Shown here: positions 40,567-49,280 of the stretch, piece by piece
Numbering within the stretch: position 1 is the first letter of the stretch
Layout of the letters: every line of letters starts with the position of its first letter
Program-made: the position numbers and the translations under genes
The notes under the pieces: model-generated
Databases searched by the model: none
What the model was told of the DNA's origin: nothing
What the model saw: the letters and a program-made list of their open reading frames with translations, nothing else
DNA from: Cyclobacterium marinum DSM 745
GTDB lineage: Bacteria > Bacteroidota > Bacteroidia > Cytophagales > Cyclobacteriaceae
DNA: 64,000 nucleotides
Reading direction: 5' to 3'
Assembly: GCF_000222485.1 (NCBI RefSeq)
Contig: NC_015914.1
Location: 4,322,001 to 4,386,000, forward strand

Positions 40567-41166
40567 TTATTGAATAAATAAAAATATCAGTCCGCCAATT
40601 TTAATTGATCTTCTTGAAAAAGGTAGGATTTTTTTTAATTTTTTTAAGCCTTTAAATATTAAATTGTATACCGAGGGTACTTGCACATTCATTAATTTTG
40701 AAATTTCATCATAGGAAAGTTCTTGGATGTACCTTAAATAAATGGCTTCTTTTTGCCTGAGGGGTATTTGATCAAGTGCCAGGCTGATTTTATTCCTGGA
40801 TTCCAGAATTATTTGATTCTCATCAAGGATTTCTAAAAAGGACATTTCCCATTTAAATTTAGAATGTACCTCATCTAAGGATTCGTTTTTATTAGAAATC
40901 TTTACTTTCTTTATAAGCTCTCTACGAAAACAAGCAAATAAGTAAAATTTGATAGAATTTTTAATGCTTATATTCCCCTTCAAATCCCAAATATGAACAA
41001 ACAAGTCTTGAATGACATCTTCTATTAAGCTTGTATCTTGGGTGAATTTGTGACCATATTTATAGAGATCTTTGGAAAAGGTTTTATAAATATATGAAAA
41101 TGCCTGTTGGTTACCGGATTTGATCAGGTACCATATTTCAACTTCCGGGAGCGAAGAAAAATCCAT
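40567..41166 (-). CDS. ECF-type RNA polymerase sigma factor (RpoE-like)
   Basis: 199-aa sigma factor. Region 2 is seen around LYKYGHKFTQDTSLIEDVIQ-DLFVHIWD (about 35-62) and region 4 around LDQIPLRQKEAIYLRYIQEL and SYDEISKLMNVQVPSVYNLI (about 130-170), the helix-turn-helix that reads the -35 element. A short hydrophobic tail (GGLIFLFIQ) follows. It is the first gene of the minus-strand locus, 128 bases before fecR, and probably drives the two susCD pairs. Typical length for Bacteroidota ECF factors linked to polysaccharide loci. Confidence 0.94.
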   Translation of the reverse strand: MDFSSLPEVEIWYLIKSGNQQAFSYIYKTFSKDLYKYGHKFTQDTSLIEDVIQDLFVHIWDLKGNISIKNSIKFYLFACFRRELIKKVKISNKNESLDEVHSKFKWEMSFLEILDENQIILESRNKISLALDQIPLRQKEAIYLRYIQELSYDEISKLMNVQVPSVYNLIFKGLKKLKKILPFSRRSIKIGGLIFLFIQ

Positions 41167-41561
41167 TTTACAAAGTATAATTTGGGTTTATTTCTAGACA
41201 ATTATATGTCTACCAAACTATATTACTTAAAAATAATTAATGAGCAAAGATTTTTTATATAATTGGTTTAATTCTCTAAAATTATTCGATTAATACTTCC
41301 AATGATTAAAATTCGATTTATAAATTAAAATCTACTATAAAAGAGACATTGAATAGTGAATATTAAAGAAATAGTACATTCGTATTACGGGATTACAAAT
41401 AAGTGTTCTTATTATGTGAATGGAAAAATGAACAAAAGTTGTTGGGTCAGATTTAATTTTCTTACTCGACATTAGAAAATAATGACGATCAAATTTTAAA
41501 TTAAATATATTTAACTTCCTATTTTTTAGAAATATTATGATTGAGGATTGGTTAATTCTAA
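41167..41561. other. 395-bp AT-rich gap upstream of the sigma-factor gene
   Basis: No gene recognised. It must contain the sigma-factor promoter on the minus strand; the far end passes into the beta-propeller gene remnant starting at 41562. Confidence 0.6.
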
Positions 41562-41726
41562 ATTACTGGTAAAGACCTTTATCAGGCATTGGTGGAAAAG
41601 AAAAAGCAGTTGGGGAAGGAAGAATTTGAGAATTGGGCTAAAGGTAAGGGAAGAGACTTGGCAAAAACAGCCTTGGCGGCAAAAGACTCAGAAAACCCGG
41701 TGCTTATTGTTTATACGCTAAAGTGA
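41562..41726 (+). pseudogene. C-terminal remnant of a 6-bladed beta-propeller gene
   Basis: 54 codons in one frame, preceded by a stop at 41559-41561 and without a start: TGKDLYQALVEKKKQLGKEE, then LAKTALAAKDSENPVLIVYT and LK-stop. It matches the end of the intact gene at 44546-45868 (PGKAVYQTLMAKKNQMG, LAKTAFAGKGSENPVLIVYT). The upstream part of the gene is gone. It is a relic of a second copy, separated from the intact one by the LemA operon. Confidence 0.85.
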
Positions 41727-41907
41727 CCATTTTTCCTCTGGAGAAGTACCACTATTGATAAAGTAAGTCGGTAAGTGGGATCAAAATAGGAAACCTGAAT
41801 GGGTTAAACTATTGAAGTAACAGGTATCAGACTGTGAAGTAATGAATTGATAATCAAACGACCTTGGCAGTATTGATGCATTAATTGCAGCAATACAGCC
41901 AAAATCT

Positions 41908-42705
41908 TTACCAGCTCCCACCGGCGCCGCCACCACCGAAACTACCACCACCAAAACCGCCGAAGCCACCGCCTCCGCCACCAAAGCTGCCTCCTCCGGA
42001 AGAAAAATCCCCAAATTTACCTCGACTCCCTCCAAGCATATTGGCTAGCAATAAGGTTGTGAAGAAATCCACTCCGCCTCGTTTTCCTCCCATATGGTTG
42101 TTGTTGTCATTTCGGTTTCTGATCAGGGTAAGGATCACAAAGCCTACAATCAATATTAAAAAGAGGGGGAGTCCTCCTCCTGGTTTTTCTGAGGAGCCAA
42201 GGTCCTCTGCCTTATATTCTCCGGATGCAAGTTTAAAGATCATGTCAGTCGCCTGATCCAAACCGGTAAAATAGTTTTCTGTTCGGAAGTTGGGGATAAT
42301 CATTTGATCTACAATTCTTTTTGCCAAAGCATCCGGAATTGCGCCCTCCATCCCATATCCTGTGGCTATAAATACCTTTCTATCTTTCATTGCGGCCAGA
42401 ATAAGTACACCATTGTCTTTGTCTGCTCTACCGATTCCCCATTGATCCCCCAACTGAAAAGCATAATCACTGATGTCATATGGCCCGACAGAATTGATTA
42501 AAACGATACTTACCTCCGAAGAGGTACTGTCATTATAAGCCACTAGCTTGGTCTCCAGCTGTCGGACTTCATTGGCTGATAGTGTCTTTGAAAAATCATT
42601 AACCAAGCGAGGAGGGTTAGGCTTTTCAGGAAAATCCCCCTGAGCCCAGCTGGCCAATGAAAGTACCAATAATAACAAGGAAAGGAAAAGCTGTTTTTTA
42701 ATCAT
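41908..42705 (-). CDS. TPM domain (YgcG-type) membrane protein with Gly-rich tail
   Basis: 265-aa protein: signal peptide (MIKKQLFLSLLLLVLSLASW, cleavage after WAQ), TPM/TLP18.3 domain about 30-170 (VNDFSKTLSANEVRQLETKL, SEVSIVLINSVG, GRADKDNGVLILAAMKDRKV, GYGMEGAIPDALAKRI), one membrane helix about 183-200 (LFLILIVGFVILTLIR) and a low-complexity Gly/Ser/Phe tail ending GGGGAGGSW. TPM domains have been linked to phosphatase-like activity and to membrane-protein quality control. It is last in the LemA operon, six bases after the preceding gene. Family sure, function unsettled. Confidence 0.92.
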   Translation of the reverse strand: MIKKQLFLSLLLLVLSLASWAQGDFPEKPNPPRLVNDFSKTLSANEVRQLETKLVAYNDSTSSEVSIVLINSVGPYDISDYAFQLGDQWGIGRADKDNGVLILAAMKDRKVFIATGYGMEGAIPDALAKRIVDQMIIPNFRTENYFTGLDQATDMIFKLASGEYKAEDLGSSEKPGGGLPLFLILIVGFVILTLIRNRNDNNNHMGGKRGGVDFFTTLLLANMLGGSRGKFGDFSSGGGSFGGGGGGFGGFGGGSFGGGGAGGSW

Positions 42706-42711
42706 GATGTC

Positions 42712-43146
42712 TTATTCAAAGGATATTTCGTCAGGGAGTTCATTGATGTCTCCTTCATGGTCATAGGGGAAATGCTGCTGCAGTTGCTTGCCTGACATTT
42801 CTATGCCTATTCTAAGCCCTTCAGTATAGGCTTTTGTCTTAAAATGAACAAGCATTTCTTCCTTGATATTTTCCCAAAAGTCTTTGGGAACTACTTGGTT
42901 AATTCCTGCATCGCCGAGAATTGCAAACTTATGGTCAAGCACTGCAAGGTAAAACAACACTGCATTGCGTTGGGCTGTCTTATGCATCTTGAGTTTTTCA
43001 AAGACTTCAGCAGCTCGGTCAAGTACATCTCCTTTGCAGTGATTTTCAATATGGACTTGAATCTCACCTGAAGTTTTCTTTTCCGCATTCCGAATTGCTC
43101 CTATAATGATGTCTCGGTCTGCTTTACTAAATAATTTTTCTGCCAT
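42712..43146 (-). CDS. TPM domain protein, cytoplasmic type
   Basis: 144-aa second TPM protein without a signal peptide. Seen are FSKADRDIIIGAIRNAEKKT, SGEIQVHIENHCKGDVLDRA, RNAVLFYLAVLDHKFAILGD, AGINQVVPKDFWENIKEEML and an acidic tail (HEGDINELPDEISFE). It lies between lemA and the longer TPM gene, with short gaps on both sides, so the three are one operon. The combination LemA plus two TPM proteins is common in Bacteroidota. Biochemical role unknown. Confidence 0.92.
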   Translation of the reverse strand: MAEKLFSKADRDIIIGAIRNAEKKTSGEIQVHIENHCKGDVLDRAAEVFEKLKMHKTAQRNAVLFYLAVLDHKFAILGDAGINQVVPKDFWENIKEEMLVHFKTKAYTEGLRIGIEMSGKQLQQHFPYDHEGDINELPDEISFE

Positions 43147-43158
43147 AATAAGCGATTT

Positions 43159-43749
43159 TTAAAATTCTACCGTTGGGGCATTTTCAGCACCTGCGCTAGC
43201 TTCAAAATAGCCCTTGCGCTCAAAGCCATACCAACCTGCAAAAATATTGTTCGGGAAAGTTCTCAGATTGGAATTGTAGCTCTGCACAGATTGGTTGAAA
43301 TTCCTTCTTGCTACCGCAATTCTATTCTCAGTGCCTTCCAATTGAGCCTGCAGCTCAAGAAAGTTTTGGTTGGCTTTCAAGTCAGGATATCTTTCCACAG
43401 CCACCAATAACCTGCTCAGAGATCCACTCAATTGGTCTTGAGCATCTTGAAATTTAGCAATGTTTTCAGGGCTCAGGTCATCGGCCTGCAAGTTAATGGA
43501 AGTAGCTTTTGAGCGTGCTTCGATTACATTCGTTAAGGTTTCTTGTTCAAAGTCAGCATATCCTTTTACTGTATTTACCAAGTTAGGAATCAAGTCAGCT
43601 CTTCTTTGGTATTGGGTCTCCACTTCCGCCCACTGACCGTTGATGGTTTCTTCAGTTTGCACGAAGGTATTGTAAACACCTACAGCTTTGTTATAAGCAA
43701 TAAAACCGATCACGGCGATGATAATAATAGGAATTAATATTTTTTTCAT
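43159..43749 (-). CDS. lemA: LemA family membrane protein
   Basis: 196-aa LemA protein: one N-terminal membrane helix (KKILIPIIIIAVIGFIAYNK), then a long helical domain with the family signatures YNTFVQTEETINGQWAEVET, QYQRRADLIPNLVNTVKGYA, FEQETLTNVIEARSKA, and AVARRNFNQSVQSYNSNLRT-FPNNIFAGWYGFE. First gene of the LemA-TPM-TPM operon. The family is widespread and probably acts in envelope homeostasis; the exact role is not established. Confidence 0.95.
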   Translation of the reverse strand: MKKILIPIIIIAVIGFIAYNKAVGVYNTFVQTEETINGQWAEVETQYQRRADLIPNLVNTVKGYADFEQETLTNVIEARSKATSINLQADDLSPENIAKFQDAQDQLSGSLSRLLVAVERYPDLKANQNFLELQAQLEGTENRIAVARRNFNQSVQSYNSNLRTFPNNIFAGWYGFERKGYFEASAGAENAPTVEF

Positions 43750-44545
43750 GGTAAGAATATTTTTAAATCAATGAAGCTATATGACGTAAAATTTGGTTTG
43801 AGAGTTTCCGAAATAATTGTTTTTAATAGAAACTGCTACAAAAGAAGCAGATTTCGTTATTTATGACAAACTTTTGCATCGAGAAAGTAAGAGCAGTCTC
43901 AAGGCACTTTACCCAATCCACTGAGACATTTCCTGTCCATCAATGTATCTTATATAAAGAAGCTGTGATGGGATTCTCTCTTTTTATTCATGGATTGGAT
44001 TTCAAAGTTACCACATTAAAATGAGAATACAGCCTAAGCTAAAATAAGCAGTTTTTTAAGTTGGAGCAAATTATAGAATAAGGCTATTTCTTGAGAGGAT
44101 GGGGTGCTTAGTCGCAATGGTTGATTTTTTTTGCATTGTGGTGTTTTCATGGCATGGTGGATGGCGTTTACATCTTTGCACTTTCTCGCAGTGACATTCA
44201 CTCGTCATTGCGAAGGGGAGGACTACTTATTTAGGTTTATTAATGTGCAATATTCCGAAGCAATCCAATAATTAGAAAACAAGCTTTTTTCAGTTCAGAA
44301 AAACGTAATATTACCTTTTAAACTTAAAAATATATAAAAATGATTGCAGAATTTGTCATCGCCTAATAATTTAGTATTATTGCAGGCTAGGGATTACATT
44401 TCGAAATAAATGTCACATTTGCTGTTTGTTAAACTTCTTAATTGTATGCTTTAAATCAACCTATCTTAATTTTTAAAAATCACAGGGGATTTGGCAAATA
44501 CCCAGTGAATCATAAAATATTCTTTATAATCTCAAAAATAATATC
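43750..44545. other. 796-bp intergenic region with a degraded repeat-like segment
   Basis: No gene. It carries the divergent promoters of lemA and the beta-propeller gene. Around 44201-44270 the phrases CGTCATTGCGAAGG and CCGAAGCAATCC resemble the intergenic palindromic repeat (GTCATTGCGAG...GAAGCAATC) that is scattered in many bacterial genomes. Confidence 0.5.
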
Positions 44546-45868
44546 ATGTTTACGCCCAAGGATCCAATCAGGTTAAAAAAAAGAATCATTGGTTTTGTAA
44601 ATCTCTTTTTCTCAGGCCAACCTAACAATTTTTATTTCTCTGAAACCTTAGCGTCGACCTGTTATTTTAAAGATGTAAGCTTTTGTTACCTTAGGTTTTT
44701 GTTAATATTCGGTTTGTTTTTCAGTTGTCAACAAAAAAAACATATTGAAAAACAGGAGGGAAGTATTGATGTGATTTCAGTGGACCTTTCACAATCCCGA
44801 ACTGGCAAATTATCTGAATTTTTTGAACCTGAAATCAACTATATATGGTTGGAAGATGAATTAGAGGAAGCACAATTAAATTCTAATTTACAACAAATAA
44901 TATTTCATGGAGATAAAATTTATGCCCTTGATAATAACGGTTGCAAGTGCATTTCAATGTTCAGTAAGTCTGGGAAATATTTAGGGAGAATTGGCGCCTA
45001 TGGAGAAGGTCCAGGAGAGTATCAGAACCTTGGCTCGCTGATAGTTGTAAAAGAAGAATTGGTCTTATTGGAGGGGGTGAGTGGAGATATAATGTGGTTT
45101 AGTCTCGAAGGAGAGTTTCTTCGTGAATCGAACTTGAAAGATTTTTCCGGTATAGGGGTTTTTTCTGAATTTGATGACCGCTTTTACTTCTACAAAATTG
45201 CTAGAAACTCGGGAGAGTTTTTTGTTCAAAGTTTGAATATGAAATTACAAGATACCATTAATTATATGCCATACCATCCTGAAAGGGTGGAAAGTGAGAT
45301 GACAGGTAGAAACTATTTTCAAAAAAGTAAACATCACCTTTATTTTGGAATGACTTTTTTAGATACCATTTATCAATTCCAAAATCAACAATTGGTCCCC
45401 CAATTTGTATTTGACTATGGGAATTATGGCCAAGACTTGGAGAAATTAAATGAAATGGAAATAATGGAGAGAATAACCTTTATGAATACACATGGAAAAC
45501 TTTACTTTCGAGGTCGATACCAAGTTTCCGAAAAACAACTTTATGCCATTTTTAATTACGAAAACAATTTTTATAACATCTTTTATGACCTAGAGAATTC
45601 ACAATCAAATACAATTGAAGGTATGATAATTAACGATTTAGATGGCGGGCTTGACGTATCTTTGCTGCCTATTGCTTTTGCACCTGGGAAAGTAGGGCTT
45701 ACCATGCCTGGGAAAGCCGTTTACCAGACATTGATGGCAAAGAAAAATCAAATGGGACAGGTTGAATATGAAAATTGGGTTAAAGGGGTAGGTGCAAATT
45801 TGGCCAAAACTGCCTTTGCTGGAAAAGGATCCGAAAACCCTGTGCTTATTGTTTATACTTTAAAGTGA
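44546..45868 (+). CDS. 6-bladed beta-propeller lipoprotein
   Basis: 440-aa protein of the 6-bladed beta-propeller type common in Bacteroidota. A lipobox-like segment (RFLLIFGLFFSCQQ) lies about 55 residues from the ATG at 44546, so the true start may be a later non-ATG codon. Propeller signs are IIFHGDKIYALDNNGCKCIS, MFSKSGKYLGRIGAYGEGPG-EYQNLGSL (the EGPGEY turn is typical) and repeated blades to the C-terminal ENPVLIVYTLK. Probably an extracytoplasmic binding protein of unknown ligand. A broken paralogue lies at 41562-41726. No linked genes. Confidence 0.82.
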   Translation: MFTPKDPIRLKKRIIGFVNLFFSGQPNNFYFSETLASTCYFKDVSFCYLRFLLIFGLFFSCQQKKHIEKQEGSIDVISVDLSQSRTGKLSEFFEPEINYIWLEDELEEAQLNSNLQQIIFHGDKIYALDNNGCKCISMFSKSGKYLGRIGAYGEGPGEYQNLGSLIVVKEELVLLEGVSGDIMWFSLEGEFLRESNLKDFSGIGVFSEFDDRFYFYKIARNSGEFFVQSLNMKLQDTINYMPYHPERVESEMTGRNYFQKSKHHLYFGMTFLDTIYQFQNQQLVPQFVFDYGNYGQDLEKLNEMEIMERITFMNTHGKLYFRGRYQVSEKQLYAIFNYENNFYNIFYDLENSQSNTIEGMIINDLDGGLDVSLLPIAFAPGKVGLTMPGKAVYQTLMAKKNQMGQVEYENWVKGVGANLAKTAFAGKGSENPVLIVYTLK

Positions 45869-46635
45869 TTGCTTTTTATTCAATTGGTGATACGCCTTTA
45901 CTTATGATCTGATAGTTTAATGGGAATAGGTAACCTAGAAAGGGAGAAATTATTAGAACTACCGACCTTTTATTGCCTGTAAATTCATATTTTGATTACT
46001 CTTAATCAAAGATTTATAGAATTTTCTGAGCCTGAGTATGGCGAAGATAGTGGAAACGAGCAATTATTCCATTTAGAACTCAGGACAAAAGACTCGTCTT
46101 TGTCAGTTTTTAGTCAAATTGAGGAATTTTTTGTTAGAAATTACTACCAAAAAGGCTGAAATTAGCACATAAAGGTCAACTCACCCACTTAAGAACATCT
46201 ATTTTCCACCAAAAAAGTGGAATTTTTAACCTAAAAGCTGAAATCGAGGAGTTCGGGAGTACCCCTCTCCAGTTCCATACACCGAAAATTTGAAACGCTT
46301 TAAGTACTTTTCCTGAAATTTTGTCATATTTTCAATATTTTAGGCTTTTTGCTGTCAGTTTCTGGTCAAAATTTGAACCTCTGAACTGGATTAAAGCATC
46401 TTTATTGTGGACCGATCCTTAGGAAAGGTTCAAGCTTGTCAGTTTTCACTTATCCGCAGTAGTTTCTTGTTAGTTATTTGGTGTTAAAGAGTGGGGGAGG
46501 GCACTTCCGAAGTATCCTTTTTATTGAGGGATATTGCTTTTTATTCGTTTTATTTTCAATTCATTGGCTCCAATTATAAACTATTATCAAATGAAAGTCC
46601 CAATGTATTAGTAGTTAATTAGCAAGATTGAATAT
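45869..46635. other. 767-bp intergenic region without recognised genes
   Basis: Stops occur often in all frames I read. A small hairpin (TTCCAC-CAAAAAA-GTGGAA near 46211-46230) is the only local structure noted. It separates the beta-propeller gene from the AT-rich SIR2-like/DUF4062 pair and may contain the edge of the inserted segment. Confidence 0.5.
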
Positions 46636-47856
46636 TCAATTATAAGCTGTATTATCGAAAAACGGGAAATCATAAGGGTCGGATAAATTATCAATTATAT
46701 CCTTTAATTCATCTGGTTTTATATCACGATTATTAACTTTAATTTTTAATTTCAATATTTTGTTGATTGGCTCTAAAAGTGTGTTTGACAATATTTTGGT
46801 GTGAAATTCTATTACTAAATCCTTTTTTGGTTTTAGAATAATAAGAGGTTTGATACATTTTATTTTATTAGGTAAAATAGTTAATGATTCAGTGTAAACA
46901 TTCATAGTGTGTGAATCAACCTTTTCTATGGTCTCATTATACAGGGAATAAATGTTATTAGTATCTTCTTCTCTCAATTTTCCTCTTCCTAGATTATTAG
47001 AAATACTACGATCACTTGAAGAACCAATTATGTTTACAAGAACTGAATCAGTGATGTTTACTTTTAATTGTAAATCTATATTAATATTACTATGAATGAT
47101 ATTGTCTGAATTTTCAATCCCAAGTACAATTGGAATTGAATTTATTTTTTCTGCGTAATTACCTAGATCTTGCTTAAATTCACTTACTCTATCCCCAATA
47201 TTTGTATTCGTTTTTATAATTTCATTTATTTGTTCAGTAGATAAATTTAGTTTATCTATTGAAATATCAATTAAATCTGATTCTAGTTTGTTATTTTTTA
47301 GATTGATAAAAGATAATTTTAAATTAGTTTTTGCTTCTTTATTATTTTTTTGTAATTCTCTTATTTTAAACTCTAATTGCCTGTTTAATTTGTCTCTGAA
47401 ATCTATTATTGAGTTGAAATTTTCTACAAGTGCACTTTTATAAACTTCTTTTTTGAATTTATTTAGTTTATTTAACTGTTCAATATTTATTTCAGATGGA
47501 TCAATTCCGCGTTTAGAAAAATAGATCATAACGTCTTTACCATTCTTAGCAGCTCTCTTTATCTCCTCAATTGTTCCACTGATTTCAATACCTGTATCAG
47601 AACCAATTTTTGCCCAGAACAACCCTATTACTAAATCAGCACTATCTACTAGTTGGCGATTAATTGCTTCTTGAGGCCTCACGTCAAATGTAGGAGAGGA
47701 ATGTGTCTCCCATTTTAATGGTAAGAGAACGATCTTTTTTGAAAATAAATTAACATCATTCCAATTTTGTATTAACCTAGTCGTGGTTTCTCTTTCTTCT
47801 GCTACGTCTGATGGTGATGCAATTAGGATTCTGTAAATTGTTGCGTTGTATGACAT
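46636..47856 (-). CDS. DUF4062-type protein (TIR/deoxyribosyltransferase-like N-domain)
   Basis: 406-aa protein. The N-terminal ~120 residues carry the DUF4062 pattern: YRILIASPSDVAEERETTTR, LPLKWETHSSPTFDVRPQEA, INRQLVDSADLVIGLFWAKI, then SDTGIEISGTIEEI and KNGKDVMIYFS. The DTG...SGT..E stretch recalls the active site of nucleoside deoxyribosyltransferases and a TIR-like fold, so a nucleotide or NAD substrate is possible. Residues about 150-190 are helical; the rest (to 406) is an unrecognised beta-rich domain. Very AT-rich, unlike the flanks. It is downstream of the SIR2-like gene on the same strand (151-base gap). Such proteins occur in anti-phage systems; function here is inferred. Confidence 0.8.
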   Translation of the reverse strand: MSYNATIYRILIASPSDVAEERETTTRLIQNWNDVNLFSKKIVLLPLKWETHSSPTFDVRPQEAINRQLVDSADLVIGLFWAKIGSDTGIEISGTIEEIKRAAKNGKDVMIYFSKRGIDPSEINIEQLNKLNKFKKEVYKSALVENFNSIIDFRDKLNRQLEFKIRELQKNNKEAKTNLKLSFINLKNNKLESDLIDISIDKLNLSTEQINEIIKTNTNIGDRVSEFKQDLGNYAEKINSIPIVLGIENSDNIIHSNINIDLQLKVNITDSVLVNIIGSSSDRSISNNLGRGKLREEDTNNIYSLYNETIEKVDSHTMNVYTESLTILPNKIKCIKPLIILKPKKDLVIEFHTKILSNTLLEPINKILKLKIKVNNRDIKPDELKDIIDNLSDPYDFPFFDNTAYN

Positions 47857-48007
47857 GTTTTTTATTTTTTTTTGTGCAGAACCATATTGTTCAAGGTAGT
47901 TGTATTGGATAAATCACTAAATTAACAACTGAATCGAAAACCTTTAGGGAATTCCATAAGCGAAATTTAACTAAATCATTAATTAGTCATGGTGGCACCA
48001 AAGGTTT

Positions 48008-48997
48008 TTATTCAAATTTAAATAAGGAAGAGGAATCATAAAATACAATTTCTGCATTACTTAAAATGGATTTAATTCGATTCATTTCTGATTTCAATTC
48101 GTTGATCGTTTTGTTTTCAGATACTCTAATTGATATAGCAATTTTGTCATAATTTTTATCAATTTCTTTAACAATATGTGAATCCTGGTCACTTAAAGAT
48201 TGCCCATAAATTACTATATTTTTATTTTTGTTTTCTTTTAATTCTCTAAAACAATAAGTAAGATAATTATTTGATTGGATACTTTTTAATTTCATTTCAG
48301 AAGTGCCTTCACTGATGAACAATGGATAGTTGTCTTTAGAGATTTCGTCAGTAATTACCTTAATAAGCCAATTCTCATTGCGTTTAATTTTTATGGTTTC
48401 TACTGGTTTTTCAAAAATTAAAAGTGATCCATGTAAATAATAAACGTGATTTTCTTTGTATTTATCTCCGGGATTAAAAAGTTTAAATCTCCTATCTTCA
48501 ATGAATGGCATGTAAAAATAGTCTCCAAATTTTTTACTTTCTAAAATCAGATAATAAAGAAAAAGGTCGTAATTTGTAGTGAAAATCTGATTAAAATTAT
48601 TTATTTGATTAGAAACTAGTTTTATTTGATCAATATTAATATCCTCAGGAGTTAGGTGAATTCGATTTATAGAATCTATTAACCCTTGCTTAATTAATTC
48701 TTTATTTTTACTAATTCGGTGTTGTTTAATTTTTAAAGCACTACAAACTCTTTCTGTCGATTCTAGATGTTCTAAAATTTTTTCAAAGTTTGTTGATTTA
48801 AATTCTTTAAAAAGTTTTTTAACATCTTCAGGACAATTCTCTATATACTTTTCATATAAATTTTGGTATAGTAATCTTGAACTAAAGTTCAAACTGAATC
48901 CATTTCCTAAAAGTAAAGGACAATTTGTAAAATTTTTTTCAATCGAATCCCATTGTTTAATATTTACTTCATTTTTTTGTGGAACCATGTATTTCAT
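48008..48997 (-). CDS. SIR2-like (DUF4917-type) protein, candidate NADase effector
   Basis: 329-aa cytoplasmic protein with SIR2-like signatures in order: nucleotide-binding LLLGNGFSLNF (28-38), IFTTNYDLFLYYL (138-150), YYLHGSLLIFE (186-196) with the likely catalytic His189, PLFISEGTSEMKLKSIQSNN (225-244), and IVIYGQSLSDQDSHI (261-275). TTNYD, LHG and GxSLxDxD are the set seen in SIR2-like defence proteins, several of which destroy NAD on phage infection. Overall layout fits DUF4917. Highly AT-rich, start ATG 48997 (or Met4). It is followed by the DUF4062-type gene. Defence role is inference. Confidence 0.8.
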   Translation of the reverse strand: MKYMVPQKNEVNIKQWDSIEKNFTNCPLLLGNGFSLNFSSRLLYQNLYEKYIENCPEDVKKLFKEFKSTNFEKILEHLESTERVCSALKIKQHRISKNKELIKQGLIDSINRIHLTPEDINIDQIKLVSNQINNFNQIFTTNYDLFLYYLILESKKFGDYFYMPFIEDRRFKLFNPGDKYKENHVYYLHGSLLIFEKPVETIKIKRNENWLIKVITDEISKDNYPLFISEGTSEMKLKSIQSNNYLTYCFRELKENKNKNIVIYGQSLSDQDSHIVKEIDKNYDKIAISIRVSENKTINELKSEMNRIKSILSNAEIVFYDSSSLFKFE

Positions 48998-49280
48998 TAA
49001 AACTATTGACTTTACTTATATAATCTTTTTTTTAGTCCGATACCTTAGCATGTTTGGACTATATTTTAGCTTACTAATCTTTGGTTTTTAACATCAAATT
49101 AGGAAGTAATGACTAAAAGGTAAGTTAAAAACAACAATTTTATTTGAGATTTCTACAAACGGTCATTTACAGCCACCAGTTGTGAGATTAGGCAGGTTTT
49201 TAATTTTCTAGAATTGAAACTAAATATTTATGATTTAAATTAAGAAACCTTTCCTTTTTAGCTAATATGTTCTGTCCCCC
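48998..49280. other. 283-bp AT-rich gap upstream of the SIR2-like gene
   Basis: No gene seen. It should hold the SIR2-like promoter and the end of the preceding aldo/keto reductase transcript. I see no clear terminator, direct repeats or att-like sites at this edge. Confidence 0.45.

Noticed and set aside
41885..42256. Proline-rich open frame on the plus strand
   Set aside because: It is the antisense of the Gly/Ser-rich tail of the TPM protein; low-complexity GGN codons read as Pro on the other strand.
44201..44270. Insertion-sequence end or mobile element
   Set aside because: Only a degraded palindromic-repeat-like phrase; no transposase, target duplication or long terminal repeats.
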